Origin: Prevotella sp.
Lineage (GTDB): Bacteria > Bacteroidota > Bacteroidia > Bacteroidales > Bacteroidaceae
DNA: 64,000 nucleotides
Reading direction: 5' to 3'
NCBI GenBank assembly: GCA_017548275.1
Contig: JAFZAH010000055.1
Coordinates: 1 to 64,000 of the forward strand
Shown here piece by piece: positions 25,458 to 34,261 of this stretch. The translations under genes and the position numbers were made by a program. Below the pieces are notes generated by a model, which was given only the letters and a program-made list of their open reading frames with translations, was not told where the DNA came from and did not search any database. Position 1 is the first letter of the stretch, and every line of letters begins with the position of its first letter.

Positions 25458-25460
25458 TTG
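25453..25460 (+). promoter_or_regulatory. promoter of the thioredoxin/Omp28 operon
   Basis: TAATTTTG matches TAnnTTTG, 44 bp before the ATG at 25505. Confidence 0.6.
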
Positions 25461-25504
25461 CAATTTAAAGGGTTAATATTTAACGAAATCAACAACCAGA
25501 AGAC

Positions 25505-25996
25505 ATGAAAAGTATCAAAATAGCATTGATAACCGCTCTCTTGGCTGTCACAGCAACAGTGAGCGCCCAATTGCCGTCGGTCACGCTGAAGACCATCGAC
25601 GGGAAAACCGTCCAGACCGACCAACTGAGTAATGACGGAAAGCCCATCATCATCGATTTCTTCGCCACATGGTGCAAGCCCTGCAATCGCGAGTTGAGCG
25701 CCATCAACGATGTCTATGCCGACTGGCAGGAAGAGACTGGCGTGAAACTCATCGCCGTGTCGATTGACCAGGCGCAGAACATCCACAAGGTGAAACCGAT
25801 GGTCGATGAATACGGATGGGAATATGAGGTGCTGCTTGACCCCAACAGCGATTTCAAACGTGCACTGGGTATTCAGATGATTCCCTATGTGCTGATTTGC
25901 GACGGACAAGGCAACATCGTTTACCGCCACAACGGCTATACCGACGGTGCCGAACAAGAACTCATCGAGAAAGTGAGAGAATTAATTCACAATTGA
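25505..25996 (+). CDS. secreted thioredoxin-fold protein (TlpA/AhpC-like)
   Basis: 163 residues. Signal peptide MKSIKIALITALLAVTATVSA. The thioredoxin motif WCKPC has Cys57 and Cys60 after IIIDFFAT, and a cis-proline segment QMIPYVLICD lies further on. It acts in the periplasm, probably as reductant for envelope proteins. It is the first gene of an operon that ends with two Omp28-like proteins also carrying cysteine pairs, so they may be its redox partners. Confidence 0.9.
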   Translation: MKSIKIALITALLAVTATVSAQLPSVTLKTIDGKTVQTDQLSNDGKPIIIDFFATWCKPCNRELSAINDVYADWQEETGVKLIAVSIDQAQNIHKVKPMVDEYGWEYEVLLDPNSDFKRALGIQMIPYVLICDGQGNIVYRHNGYTDGAEQELIEKVRELIHN

Positions 25997-26001
25997 CAAA
26001 T

Positions 26002-26111
26002 CACAATTATCTCCCCCTCCCTTGGGGAGGGTCGGGGTGGGTTTAGTTCAACAATTCACAATTATCTCCCCCTCCTTTGGGGAGGGCCGGGGTGGGTTTA
26101 ATTCACAATTC
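26002..26111 (+). repeat. tandem duplication of a 55-bp palindromic repeat
   Basis: Two copies with period 55 bp read CACAATTATCTCCCCCTCC then TTGGGGAGGG(T/C)CGGGGTGGG. Each contains the CCCTCC/GGGAGG palindrome seen elsewhere in the window. Confidence 0.85.
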
Positions 26112-26134
26112 AATTGACTATTCATCATCTGCAA

Positions 26135-27772
26135 ATGCGTTTCCGACTGTTATTCTTTGTGCTGGCCATCGCTGCAACGATACAAGCCCAGGACCCTCAG
26201 AGCGACAAGCAATGGGTGGTCACAGGAAGCATCCAAAGCGACATCCTCATCCCACAGAAGGATGAGACCATCGGCGCGGAGAAAAGTGACGATAAGATAC
26301 TGACCAATACCTACGCCGACGTGGCTGTCATGAGCCGACATCATGATGCCGGTGCCCGTTTCGAGTTCCTGCAACACCCTCTGCCCGGCTATGAACACGA
26401 TTTCAAGGGCTGGGGCGTGCCCTATTATTATGTCAAAGGCAAATGGAAAGACATAGAGGTCACCGCCGGTTCTGTGTATGAGCAGTTCGGTTCGGGATTC
26501 ATCCTCCGCACCTACGAGGAGCGGTCGCTCGGCATCGACAACCACCTCCTGGGCGGAAAAGTCGTTTACCGGCCGTTCAAGGGTGTGCAGTTGAAGGCCG
26601 TCACAGGCGAGCAGCGGCGCTATTGGGCGCACAATGACTCATGGGTGACGGGCGGCGATGTTGAGTTGAACATTGACGAGTGGTCGAAGGCCATGCAAGC
26701 CAGCGGCACCCGTCTGACAGCCGGCGTTTCGTTTGTCAATAAGCACGAAGGTGATGAGACGGTTATGGCAGACGCCACTCACCGTTTGAATTTCCCCAAG
26801 AACGTCAACGCCTTTGACGTACGTGCCAATGTGCAGACTGGCGGACTGAATATCCTCGCCGAATATGCGCAAAAGACACAAGACCCATCATTCGACAACC
26901 ATTACATCTATCGTCGCGGTTATGTGGCGATGCTTTCCGCCTCATACTCGCAGAAAGGCATGAGTCTGTTGGCACAGGCGAAGCGGTCGGACAACATGTC
27001 GTTCCGCAGCCGGCGGTCGATGAACGGCACATCGTCGTTTATCAACCACTTGCCTGCCTTCACGATGGAGCACACCTATGCGCTGGCGGCGCTCTACCCC
27101 TACGCCACACACCCCGACGGAGAGTGGGCATATCAGTTGAACGCCGGTTATCAGTTCAAGCGTAAGACCCCGTTAGGCGGCAAATACGGCACGATGTTGA
27201 AGGTTAACTACTCCTACGTTCACGCCATCGACCGCAACCAACATGAGGGTCCTACCATGGGCTCCGACGGTTATGGTTCCGCGTTCTGGAAATGGGGCGA
27301 CCAGATGTACTATCAGGACTTGAACATCCAGGTGGAGAAACGCCTGACACGCGATTTCCGGCTGAACCTGATGTATATGAACCAGTTCTACAATCAGGAG
27401 ATTGTCGAGGGACACGGAGGCATGATTCATTCCAATATCTTCGTGGCAGAGGGGAAATACCAGTTCAACCCCCGCCTCAGTCTGCGTGGAGAGTGCCAGT
27501 ACCTGACCACCAACGACGACGATGGCGACTGGCTCTACGGACTGTTGGAACTCTCCATTGTGCCTCACTGGATGGTGACGGTGGCAGACATGTATAACTG
27601 CGGCGAAACGGGTGTGCATTACTATCAGGGACTGGTTACCTTCAGCACCGGAGCACACCGTTTGCAGGCTGGTTACGGCCGCACACGCGCAGGATACAAC
27701 TGTGCCGGCGGCGTGTGCCGTTATGTGCCGGCCAGCCGCGGATTCACCCTCTCCTATCATTTTAACTTCTGA
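26135..27772 (+). CDS. DUF6029-like outer-membrane beta-barrel protein
   Basis: 545 residues from ATG 26135; the TTG at 26114 lies in the repeat leader. Signal peptide MRFRLLFFVLAIAATIQAQ. The body is built of alternating strands with many Tyr, Trp and Gly, and it ends in the typical outer-membrane terminus GFTLSYHFNF. It looks like a Bacteroidetes porin-like barrel (DUF6029 type, by recollection of the family). It is followed after 4 bp by a lipoprotein gene, so the two products probably act together at the outer membrane. Confidence 0.75.
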   Translation: MRFRLLFFVLAIAATIQAQDPQSDKQWVVTGSIQSDILIPQKDETIGAEKSDDKILTNTYADVAVMSRHHDAGARFEFLQHPLPGYEHDFKGWGVPYYYVKGKWKDIEVTAGSVYEQFGSGFILRTYEERSLGIDNHLLGGKVVYRPFKGVQLKAVTGEQRRYWAHNDSWVTGGDVELNIDEWSKAMQASGTRLTAGVSFVNKHEGDETVMADATHRLNFPKNVNAFDVRANVQTGGLNILAEYAQKTQDPSFDNHYIYRRGYVAMLSASYSQKGMSLLAQAKRSDNMSFRSRRSMNGTSSFINHLPAFTMEHTYALAALYPYATHPDGEWAYQLNAGYQFKRKTPLGGKYGTMLKVNYSYVHAIDRNQHEGPTMGSDGYGSAFWKWGDQMYYQDLNIQVEKRLTRDFRLNLMYMNQFYNQEIVEGHGGMIHSNIFVAEGKYQFNPRLSLRGECQYLTTNDDDGDWLYGLLELSIVPHWMVTVADMYNCGETGVHYYQGLVTFSTGAHRLQAGYGRTRAGYNCAGGVCRYVPASRGFTLSYHFNF

Positions 27773-27776
27773 ACCC

Positions 27777-28595
27777 ATGAAGCGATATACATACATCATA
27801 CTGACACTCCTGCTGACACTGGCGGCCGCTTGTGATCCTGTGAGCGAAGACGAGCGTCTCATCTACATGAAACCGGCTCAGGTGGCCCGCAACGTGCTCA
27901 TTGAAGATTTCACGGGTCAGCGTTGCGTCAACTGTCCCACCGCCACATGGCAGATAGAGCAGTTGCAGGAGCAATATGGCACCAACGCCGTCATCGCCGT
28001 GGGCATCCACTCCGGCCCGTTGGGTTTCGCAGGCAACAGCAGCAACATCGGCCTGATGACCGACACCGGCAATGAGTATTACAACCACTGGGGCGTGGAA
28101 TATCAGCCCGCGGGAGTAATTGACCGCAATGGCGGTGTGCTCGCTTATACCGACTGGCAGGCAAAAGTGTACGAGGAGTTGCAAAAACCCGCACCGCTGT
28201 CGCTGGAGATAGAAAACACTTATGACTCATCGGCCCGGCAACTCGCCATCGACGTGACCGCCATGGGCACTGACGGTACCACCAACGGGAAATTACAAAT
28301 CTGGCTCGTGGAGGACGGCATTACCGCCTTACAATTGCGCTACCAGACGGTGACCGACCCCTCGAGCGGACAAATAACCGACCGCGAGTACGTACACAAC
28401 CATGTGTTCCGTGCGGCCGTCAACGGCACTTGGGGCGAGGCCGTCACCCTGAACGAGGGAGAAGAGAAAACCCTCAGCGCCACCTGCACCCTACAAGAGG
28501 ATTGGAACCCGGAAAAGATGTCGGTCGTCGCTTTCGTATATAATGACCAAGGAGTGGCTCAATGCGCCATCAAGCGGTTATCAGAGAAACAATAA
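27777..28595 (+). CDS. Omp28-like surface lipoprotein with thioredoxin fold
   Basis: 272 residues from ATG 27777. The signal peptide ends in a lipobox (TLAAACDPV, lipidated Cys). Residues about 40-130 resemble a thioredoxin fold: VLIEDFTGQRCVNCPTATWQ has a C-x2-C pair. The remainder is beta-rich, and this layout fits Omp28-related proteins of Bacteroidales. It lies directly behind the barrel gene and before a larger protein with the same core, suggesting an envelope redox or adhesion complex. Confidence 0.85.
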   Translation: MKRYTYIILTLLLTLAAACDPVSEDERLIYMKPAQVARNVLIEDFTGQRCVNCPTATWQIEQLQEQYGTNAVIAVGIHSGPLGFAGNSSNIGLMTDTGNEYYNHWGVEYQPAGVIDRNGGVLAYTDWQAKVYEELQKPAPLSLEIENTYDSSARQLAIDVTAMGTDGTTNGKLQIWLVEDGITALQLRYQTVTDPSSGQITDREYVHNHVFRAAVNGTWGEAVTLNEGEEKTLSATCTLQEDWNPEKMSVVAFVYNDQGVAQCAIKRLSEKQ

Positions 28596-28657
28596 ATTGG
28601 CCGAATAAGCCGAATATGTCCAATTAGCCCAATATCACAAATTAAATACACAAGCAC

Positions 28658-30964
28658 ATGAAGAAATTTTTACTTTTATTCTGGATGACCCTGACAGGCA
28701 TCCTTAGCGGATTCGGACAGAGCACCAACGCGATTGTCTTTGTCGATGCCAACGGTACGGTGTTGGAAGACGGTGCCACCCTGACCATCAACACCCCCAC
28801 AAAAGACGATTTCGGCGATGACATCCTGCTCTCAGGTCTGTCAATCAAGAACGTGAGCGACGAGGCCGTAAGTGCCTCCATTCACGTCAACATCAAGTCT
28901 ATCAGCAACGGAAAGTTACAAATCTGCTTCCCCACGGCGTGCATCACCAAGGAAGAGGCCTGCACGTTCGTCACCAACGGCGTGGAACTGGCAGCCGGTG
29001 CAGTGCGCGACCTGCAGACCGAGTGGGTGCCTGCTGAAGATGGCACTTGCCTGGTCACTTACCAGATAGAGTTGATGAAACAGACCGTCGAGTTCCCGAC
29101 AGAGTTTGAATCTGTCGGCATGGGCTCGACCGTGACCATCAAATACGTTTACGGCAAAGGCGGCGAAGTGAATCCCGACCCGGAAGAGACCAGCCAGTAT
29201 TATTGCGGTCTTTACACCACCGACGAATTGTCTGAAGACAGTTATGGCATGGGCAGGTACTGCACCGGTGTCTGCAAGGCAGCCACCGTCTTCGACTATA
29301 ATGTGTATAACTCCTTTATCGGTTTCAAAGTGGTCGGTATGCGCGTGGGGCTGAAAGAGGATGTCACAGACTTCAGCGTCTTCACCAGTCTGACGAAAGG
29401 CAGTTCTATTGTTGATTTCATCAGCCAGGACGCCAAAACGGGCGAAGAGGGTTGGAACACGATCATGTTTGACGAGGAAAACCAGTTTGAACTGACAGAC
29501 GACGGTACGGAATATATCGTAGGCTTCACCTACAATCAAGTTGCGAACGGTTGGCCCATCTCCTATTATGAGAATGCCGAGAATAAAGGCATGTTCCTTT
29601 TCTACGGCAATATTCCCTCATCGTATGGCGGCAACGGAGCAGGATGGTATAATTTAGGAGAAGACGGTGCGCTGTCAGTGCAATGGATTGTCGAAGGCGA
29701 ACTGACCGGGCAACGCATCGCATTGGACGGTCTGGCTGTTCACCACCAGTTCTTCCAGTTGGGTACGGACGTGGAAGCCACAGTCAAAGTCTCCAACAAA
29801 GGTAAAGAAGCCATCAAAAACCTGGGTTTCAACTATTATATTGACGACGAGAAATGCAAAGAGGAGACCGTGAACGTGTCGCTGGCATCGATGGAAAGCG
29901 CGAAATTACCCGTGAACATCAGTCTGCCGACAGACTATCCTACCGGACAACACACTTTGAAAGTGGAACTCGTCACGGTGAACGGTGCCGCCCCAGCCGA
30001 TGAGGTTGACAATAATAATCAGACAACAACGTTCACCGCCTATAAGGAAAGCAAAACGCGTCAGAAACAACTCGTCGAGCATATCACATCATGGACATGC
30101 ACCTATTGCCACTTAGGTTATAAACTGTTGCGTGAGATGGAGAAACAGTATGACGACATCGCATGGGTGTCCATCCATGGCAACCAGTCGTCGCAACAAG
30201 ACCCCTACTACTTCAGTACAGTCGATAACATCTTGAGCATGGTCAATGCGAATTCTTTCCCGACAGCGGCATTCAACCGCACCTACATCCCCGACTTGGC
30301 AGATGGCGAAGAACTGGCTGTGGGGCTGGGATATGACACCGACAACTATCTGCAACAAATCGTCAGTTACATACGCGGCTATATCGACCAAACCAACGTA
30401 GACCCGGCATTTGTCTCTCTCGACATAGAACAGGAATACAATGCTGACAAACGCGATTTGACCATCACCGTCAAAGGTACCGGTGCCGCCGGGGCTGCGA
30501 CGATGCTGAAAGGCAGCGCCATCACCATCTACCTGACCGAGGGTGGACTGAAAGGACGCCAATACAGCAACGGCAAATGGGAGAACAACTTCGAGCACAA
30601 CAATGTGTTGCGGGCTGTGCTCACCAATTACCATGGTGACCTCATCACTTGGGACGGTGACAACTTCGAATACACCACCAATTACACCATCCCCGACAAT
30701 TATGACGTAGATAACCTGAGCATCACCGCCTTTGTGGCTCCGCTGGTAAACAACACAACCGACATCTACCACATGGCTGTGAACAACTGTGAGAAAGTGG
30801 CTGTCAACACCACAACCACCAGCGTCAAACAGGTAAGCGAGATTAATCAAGTGCGCATATCAGAGCGCTACAACATCGACGGACAGCGCCTCAACACGCC
30901 GCAGAAGGGCATCAACCTCATCAAGATGACCGACGGATCCGTCAGAAAAGTGGTGGTGAAGTGA
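28658..30964 (+). CDS. large secreted Omp28-like protein with probable T9SS tail
   Basis: 768 residues. Signal peptide (MKKFLLLFWMTLTGILSGFG). Residues about 20-350 are beta-rich repeats of unknown type. About 360-460 is a CARDB-like domain (LAVHHQFFQLGTDVEATVKV). About 465-740 is an Omp28-type thioredoxin fold with Cys481-x2-Cys484 (WTCTYCHLG). The end, YNIDGQRLNTPQKGINLIK then a basic VRKVVVK, is the pattern of type IX secretion sorting domains. It is therefore likely exported through the outer membrane and anchored on the surface. Confidence 0.82.
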   Translation: MKKFLLLFWMTLTGILSGFGQSTNAIVFVDANGTVLEDGATLTINTPTKDDFGDDILLSGLSIKNVSDEAVSASIHVNIKSISNGKLQICFPTACITKEEACTFVTNGVELAAGAVRDLQTEWVPAEDGTCLVTYQIELMKQTVEFPTEFESVGMGSTVTIKYVYGKGGEVNPDPEETSQYYCGLYTTDELSEDSYGMGRYCTGVCKAATVFDYNVYNSFIGFKVVGMRVGLKEDVTDFSVFTSLTKGSSIVDFISQDAKTGEEGWNTIMFDEENQFELTDDGTEYIVGFTYNQVANGWPISYYENAENKGMFLFYGNIPSSYGGNGAGWYNLGEDGALSVQWIVEGELTGQRIALDGLAVHHQFFQLGTDVEATVKVSNKGKEAIKNLGFNYYIDDEKCKEETVNVSLASMESAKLPVNISLPTDYPTGQHTLKVELVTVNGAAPADEVDNNNQTTTFTAYKESKTRQKQLVEHITSWTCTYCHLGYKLLREMEKQYDDIAWVSIHGNQSSQQDPYYFSTVDNILSMVNANSFPTAAFNRTYIPDLADGEELAVGLGYDTDNYLQQIVSYIRGYIDQTNVDPAFVSLDIEQEYNADKRDLTITVKGTGAAGAATMLKGSAITIYLTEGGLKGRQYSNGKWENNFEHNNVLRAVLTNYHGDLITWDGDNFEYTTNYTIPDNYDVDNLSITAFVAPLVNNTTDIYHMAVNNCEKVAVNTTTTSVKQVSEINQVRISERYNIDGQRLNTPQKGINLIKMTDGSVRKVVVK

Positions 30965-31068
30965 CATAAGGAGCAAGGGGCATGGAGCAAGGAGCAAGAG
31001 ATATGTACGCCTCACCCACAACTCCCAGCGCTCCCTGCCCCAATCTCACAATCTCACAAAACGACCAA
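30965..31068 (+). repeat. purine-rich dispersed repeat and pyrimidine-rich leader
   Basis: AAGGAGCAAGGGGCATGGAG then AACTCCCAGCGCTCCC and CTCACAATCTCACAAAACGACC, ending just before the tcdA start. It has the same order of elements as at 61230-61428. Confidence 0.7.
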
Positions 31069-31073
31069 TAACA

Positions 31074-31829
31074 ATGATATTTCAACGTGTAGAACTGCTG
31101 CTGGGCATTGAGGCGATAAACCTCATTGCCCGTCAGCGGGTGATTATCTTCGGTGTGGGCGGCGTAGGCTCGTGGTGCGCCGAGGGACTGGTGCGGACAG
31201 GTTTCCGCCACCTCACACTGGTGGATGCCGACCGCGTCTGCACGTCGAATATCAACCGCCAACTGATGGCCACCACGCTGACCGTCGGACAAGCGAAGGT
31301 GGAGGCACTCAAAGAACGGTTGCTCACCATCAACCCCGATGCGGAGATTACCGCATTGCAGAAAGTTTTCACGGCAGAGACAGCCAGCGAGTTTCATCTT
31401 GACGATTACGACTACATCATCGATGCCATCGACTCGCTCAAAGACAAGGCCACGCTCATCCTTTTGGCATGTCAGACACAAGCCACCCTCTTCTCTTCGA
31501 TGGGTGCAGCCCTGAAGTTAGACCCCTCACGCATCAAGACAGGAGAGTTTTGGACTGTGGAGGGCGACCCGTTGGCACGTGTGCTACGAAGGAAATTCAA
31601 AAGGATGAAACAGTTCCCCCAACGCAAATTCAACTGTGTCTATTCCGACGAACTGCTCACCAACAATGGAGAGGTCGCAGCCGAGACGGAAGGGGCCGAC
31701 CCCATGTTCCATAAAGTGCAGACCAACGGCTCTTTGGTTCATATCACTGCCATCTTTGGCTTCACCCTCGCCGGACTGGTGGTGAAGAGTTTAGCCCCCA
31801 CCCCATCCCTCCCCGAGGGGAGGGCGTGA
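31074..31829 (+). CDS. tcdA: tRNA threonylcarbamoyladenosine dehydratase
   Basis: 251 residues. E1/ThiF-type Rossmann fold with VIIFGVGGVGSWCAEGLVR, the ATP-contacting Arg in SNINRQLMAT, and IDAIDSLKDKATLI. KTGEFWTVEGDPLARVLRR is specific for the TcdA/YgdL branch, which cyclises t6A37 of tRNAs to ct6A. The last dozen residues (LAPTPSLPEGRA) and the stop codon derive from the CCTCCCCGAGGGGAGG repeat, so the original C-terminus has been replaced or extended. Confidence 0.9.
   Translation: MIFQRVELLLGIEAINLIARQRVIIFGVGGVGSWCAEGLVRTGFRHLTLVDADRVCTSNINRQLMATTLTVGQAKVEALKERLLTINPDAEITALQKVFTAETASEFHLDDYDYIIDAIDSLKDKATLILLACQTQATLFSSMGAALKLDPSRIKTGEFWTVEGDPLARVLRRKFKRMKQFPQRKFNCVYSDELLTNNGEVAAETEGADPMFHKVQTNGSLVHITAIFGFTLAGLVVKSLAPTPSLPEGRA
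31797..31829 (+). repeat. GC palindromic repeat encoding the tcdA C-terminus
   Basis: CCCTCCCCGAGGGGAGGG followed by CGTGA; the TGA is the tcdA stop. Compare 49340-49362, where the same repeat ends another gene. Confidence 0.85.
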
Positions 31830-31862
31830 CCAGAACACGAAACCCTAAACCCCATATTCAAC

Positions 31863-31901
31863 GATGCCCCTCCAATAGCGAAATACTATTGGAGGGGCAT
31901 C
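31863..31901. terminator. strong hairpin between convergent genes
   Basis: A perfect 16-bp stem (GATGCCCCTCCAATAG and its complement) with a 7-nt loop. There is no long T-run, but its position between tcdA and the leftward FprA gene fits a two-way terminator. Confidence 0.7.
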
Positions 31902-31921
31902 AGTTGGGAGCCAAATAAGAA

Positions 31922-33097
31922 CTAAGCCAGTGCTTCTGCCATGGCGCGGCCCAGTGCCTCGCACTGTTGGCGAGTCTCGGGAGTCAGGGCTTGTTTCATC
32001 TCCACGGGTTCGCCTACGACATCGAAGTGCAGGCTCTCATCATTCCATTGCTGAATCTTGGCAACGGCTTTCCCTGCCCATGCGAAACTGCCAAACCATC
32101 CAAGCAGACGGCCTTTGATGTCGCGGTTAGCTATCTCTGAGAGCAACACGTCCATCTCGTGATACAGACCCGTGTTATAGGTCGGCGCACCCACGATAAG
32201 TCCGCGATAGCGGAACACATCGCGCAGGATGTACGAATGGTGCGTTTTCGACACGTTGTACATCACGATATTCTTCACTCCAGCCTCGGCAGCGGCACGT
32301 GCGATGACCTCAGCCATGCGCTCTGTATTTCCGTACATGGTGCCGTAGCAGATAACCAGTCCATCCTCGGCCTCGTAACGGCTCAAGCGGTCATAGATGC
32401 CAATCACCTTCGCCACATGGTCATGCCACACGGGACCGTGTGTGGCGCAGATATAATCAATCTGCACGCCAGCCAGTTTCTTCAGCGCATTCTGCACAGA
32501 TGTTCCGTATTTACCCACGATATTGGAGTAGTAACGCACCATCTCCAACCAGAAGTCGTCGCAGCGCATGTCACTGTCAACAATGGCACCGTTCAATGCG
32601 CCGAAACAGCCGAAGGCGTCGCCCGAGAAGAGCACATGCGCTGTGGAGTCAAGTGTGACCATCGTCTCGGGCCAATGCACCATGGGAGTCAGCACGAACT
32701 GCAACTCATGTGTGCCGAGTGACAGCGTATCGCCGTTTTTCACCTCCATGCCGTCGTTGCCGATGCCATAGAATCCCGCCATCATGCCGAAGGTCTTCTT
32801 ATTGCCGATGATGGTCACATCGGGATAGAATTTCTTCAACAAGGCGAGCGACCCGCTGTGGTCGGGCTCCATGTGGTTGACCACCAGATAGTCAATGGGA
32901 CGGTCGCCGATGACCTTGCGGATGTTCTCGATGAACTGCACGAAGAAATCCACCTCGACGGTATCGATGAGGCAGACCTTCTCGTCAACTATAAGATACG
33001 AGTTATAAGAAACGCCGTAGGGTAGCGGCCAGAGCCCTTCGAACAAGGCTTTGTTGCGGTCGTTGACACCTACATAATGGATGTTGTTGGTAATCAT
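31922..33097 (-). CDS. FprA-type A-class flavodiiron protein
   Basis: 391 residues from ATG 33097 (product MITNNIHYVGVNDRN); an upstream in-frame start at 33160 would translate a repeat leader. The N-terminal metallo-beta-lactamase domain carries the diiron ligands HMEPDHSG and FSGDAFG. The C-terminal flavodoxin domain starts near residue 250 with YGTMYGNTERMAE, which binds FMN. Such enzymes reduce O2 or NO to harmless products in anaerobes, which fits an anaerobic Bacteroidales host. A hairpin terminator follows at 31863-31901. Confidence 0.93.
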   Translation of the reverse strand: MITNNIHYVGVNDRNKALFEGLWPLPYGVSYNSYLIVDEKVCLIDTVEVDFFVQFIENIRKVIGDRPIDYLVVNHMEPDHSGSLALLKKFYPDVTIIGNKKTFGMMAGFYGIGNDGMEVKNGDTLSLGTHELQFVLTPMVHWPETMVTLDSTAHVLFSGDAFGCFGALNGAIVDSDMRCDDFWLEMVRYYSNIVGKYGTSVQNALKKLAGVQIDYICATHGPVWHDHVAKVIGIYDRLSRYEAEDGLVICYGTMYGNTERMAEVIARAAAEAGVKNIVMYNVSKTHHSYILRDVFRYRGLIVGAPTYNTGLYHEMDVLLSEIANRDIKGRLLGWFGSFAWAGKAVAKIQQWNDESLHFDVVGEPVEMKQALTPETRQQCEALGRAMAEALA

Positions 33098-33128
33098 GAT
33101 GATGGTTTGAGGTTTGAGATTTGAGGTT

Positions 33129-34106
33129 TCAGGTTTCGGGGGTAAGTTTGTTTGCTTCATTCTGTTCAGCGATGAGTTCTAATCTCATCTTTTCACCGAA
33201 TTCAGCAGGTATATAGTTGCTGATATGTTTACAACTCTCCGCGCAGAACTCTTGCGCGCAGCGGATAATGTTGTCCCACTGTTCTTCGGTCAGTCCTTCG
33301 TCGATGGTGTCGCGGGTGATGTCATATTTCAACATACCATAGACGATGCCCGCATTGAAATTGTCGCCCGCTCCGATTGTACTCACCGTGTCGGTGGCGA
33401 TGACGGGGTAACTTTTTTTCAATCCGCCTTCCGCACGCAGTTCCACGGGTTTGGCACCCTGCGTGAAGATGAATTTCTTGCAGTAGAACGATATTTCCGA
33501 CTGATAGACGCGGTCGGGGTCATCCTTCTTGTAGAGGACCATGAAATCCTCCTTACTGCCCCTGACGATGTCGGCCATCTCCAGATTCTCGAGCAGGTTG
33601 GGCGTGATGCGCATCACATCCTGCAAGTGCGACGAGCGGTAATTGATATCGTAGTAGATGATGGCTCCGCGTTGGCGGGCATGCTCCAGAAAACCCGCCA
33701 CCTGACTGCGTATCACGGGGTTGACGGCATAGTACGAGCCAAACATGACGATGTCGTCGCGCTGCACATCGGGATAGATGAAATCGAGTTGGTCGTGCGG
33801 GTGGTCTTTATAGAAGAGATATTCGGCATCGTTGTTCTCATCAAGGAACGCGAGCGAGACAGGCGACTTGCTGCCGGGATAGACATTGATGTTGTCAGCA
33901 TTCACGTTGTTATCCTTGAGGAACTGAATGATATTACGTCCCACACGGTCATTGCCCGCCTCGCTGATAAACGAGGCAGTCACACCGCAACGGCCCAGCG
34001 AGATGATGCCATTGAACACCGAACCGCCCGGCACCGCGCCTATGGGCTGTTCGTTTTTGAATATGATGTCGAGAACCGTCTCGCCTATTCCGAAGACTTT
34101 TCGCAT
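33129..34106 (-). CDS. PfkB-family sugar kinase, probably fructokinase
   Basis: 325 residues. PfkB fold: FGIGETVLDIIF at the N-terminus, PGGSVFNGIISLGR near 28, and the catalytic STIGAGDNFNAGI near 232 with the conserved Asp. The family phosphorylates sugars or nucleosides with ATP. The sequence is most like Bacteroidales fructokinases, but the exact sugar is not proven. It ends 32 bp before the FprA start on the same strand and has its own promoter, so the two probably form one transcript. Confidence 0.85.
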   Translation of the reverse strand: MRKVFGIGETVLDIIFKNEQPIGAVPGGSVFNGIISLGRCGVTASFISEAGNDRVGRNIIQFLKDNNVNADNINVYPGSKSPVSLAFLDENNDAEYLFYKDHPHDQLDFIYPDVQRDDIVMFGSYYAVNPVIRSQVAGFLEHARQRGAIIYYDINYRSSHLQDVMRITPNLLENLEMADIVRGSKEDFMVLYKKDDPDRVYQSEISFYCKKFIFTQGAKPVELRAEGGLKKSYPVIATDTVSTIGAGDNFNAGIVYGMLKYDITRDTIDEGLTEEQWDNIIRCAQEFCAESCKHISNYIPAEFGEKMRLELIAEQNEANKLTPET

Positions 34107-34139
34107 ATAGAGTGTATGTTGTTTTTATGTTATTCGCTG

Positions 34140-34147
34140 CAAAGATA
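34140..34147 (-). promoter_or_regulatory. promoter of the sugar kinase gene
   Basis: CAAAGATA on the plus strand is TATCTTTG on the minus strand, 33 bp before the ATG. Confidence 0.65.
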
Positions 34148-34211
34148 GCGAATAAATACGAAATATGAAATTTTTTTAATTACGAATTACGAAATACGAA
34201 TAACGAAATAA

Positions 34212-34230
34212 GCCGCGATTCCATCGCGGC
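34212..34230 (-). terminator. terminator of the pyridoxamine kinase gene
   Basis: GCCGCGA/TCGCGGC stem with a short loop, followed on the minus strand by TTATTTCGTTATT. Confidence 0.55.
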
Positions 34231-34261
34231 CTACGAAGAAGACGGTTTCTAATACGATAAC

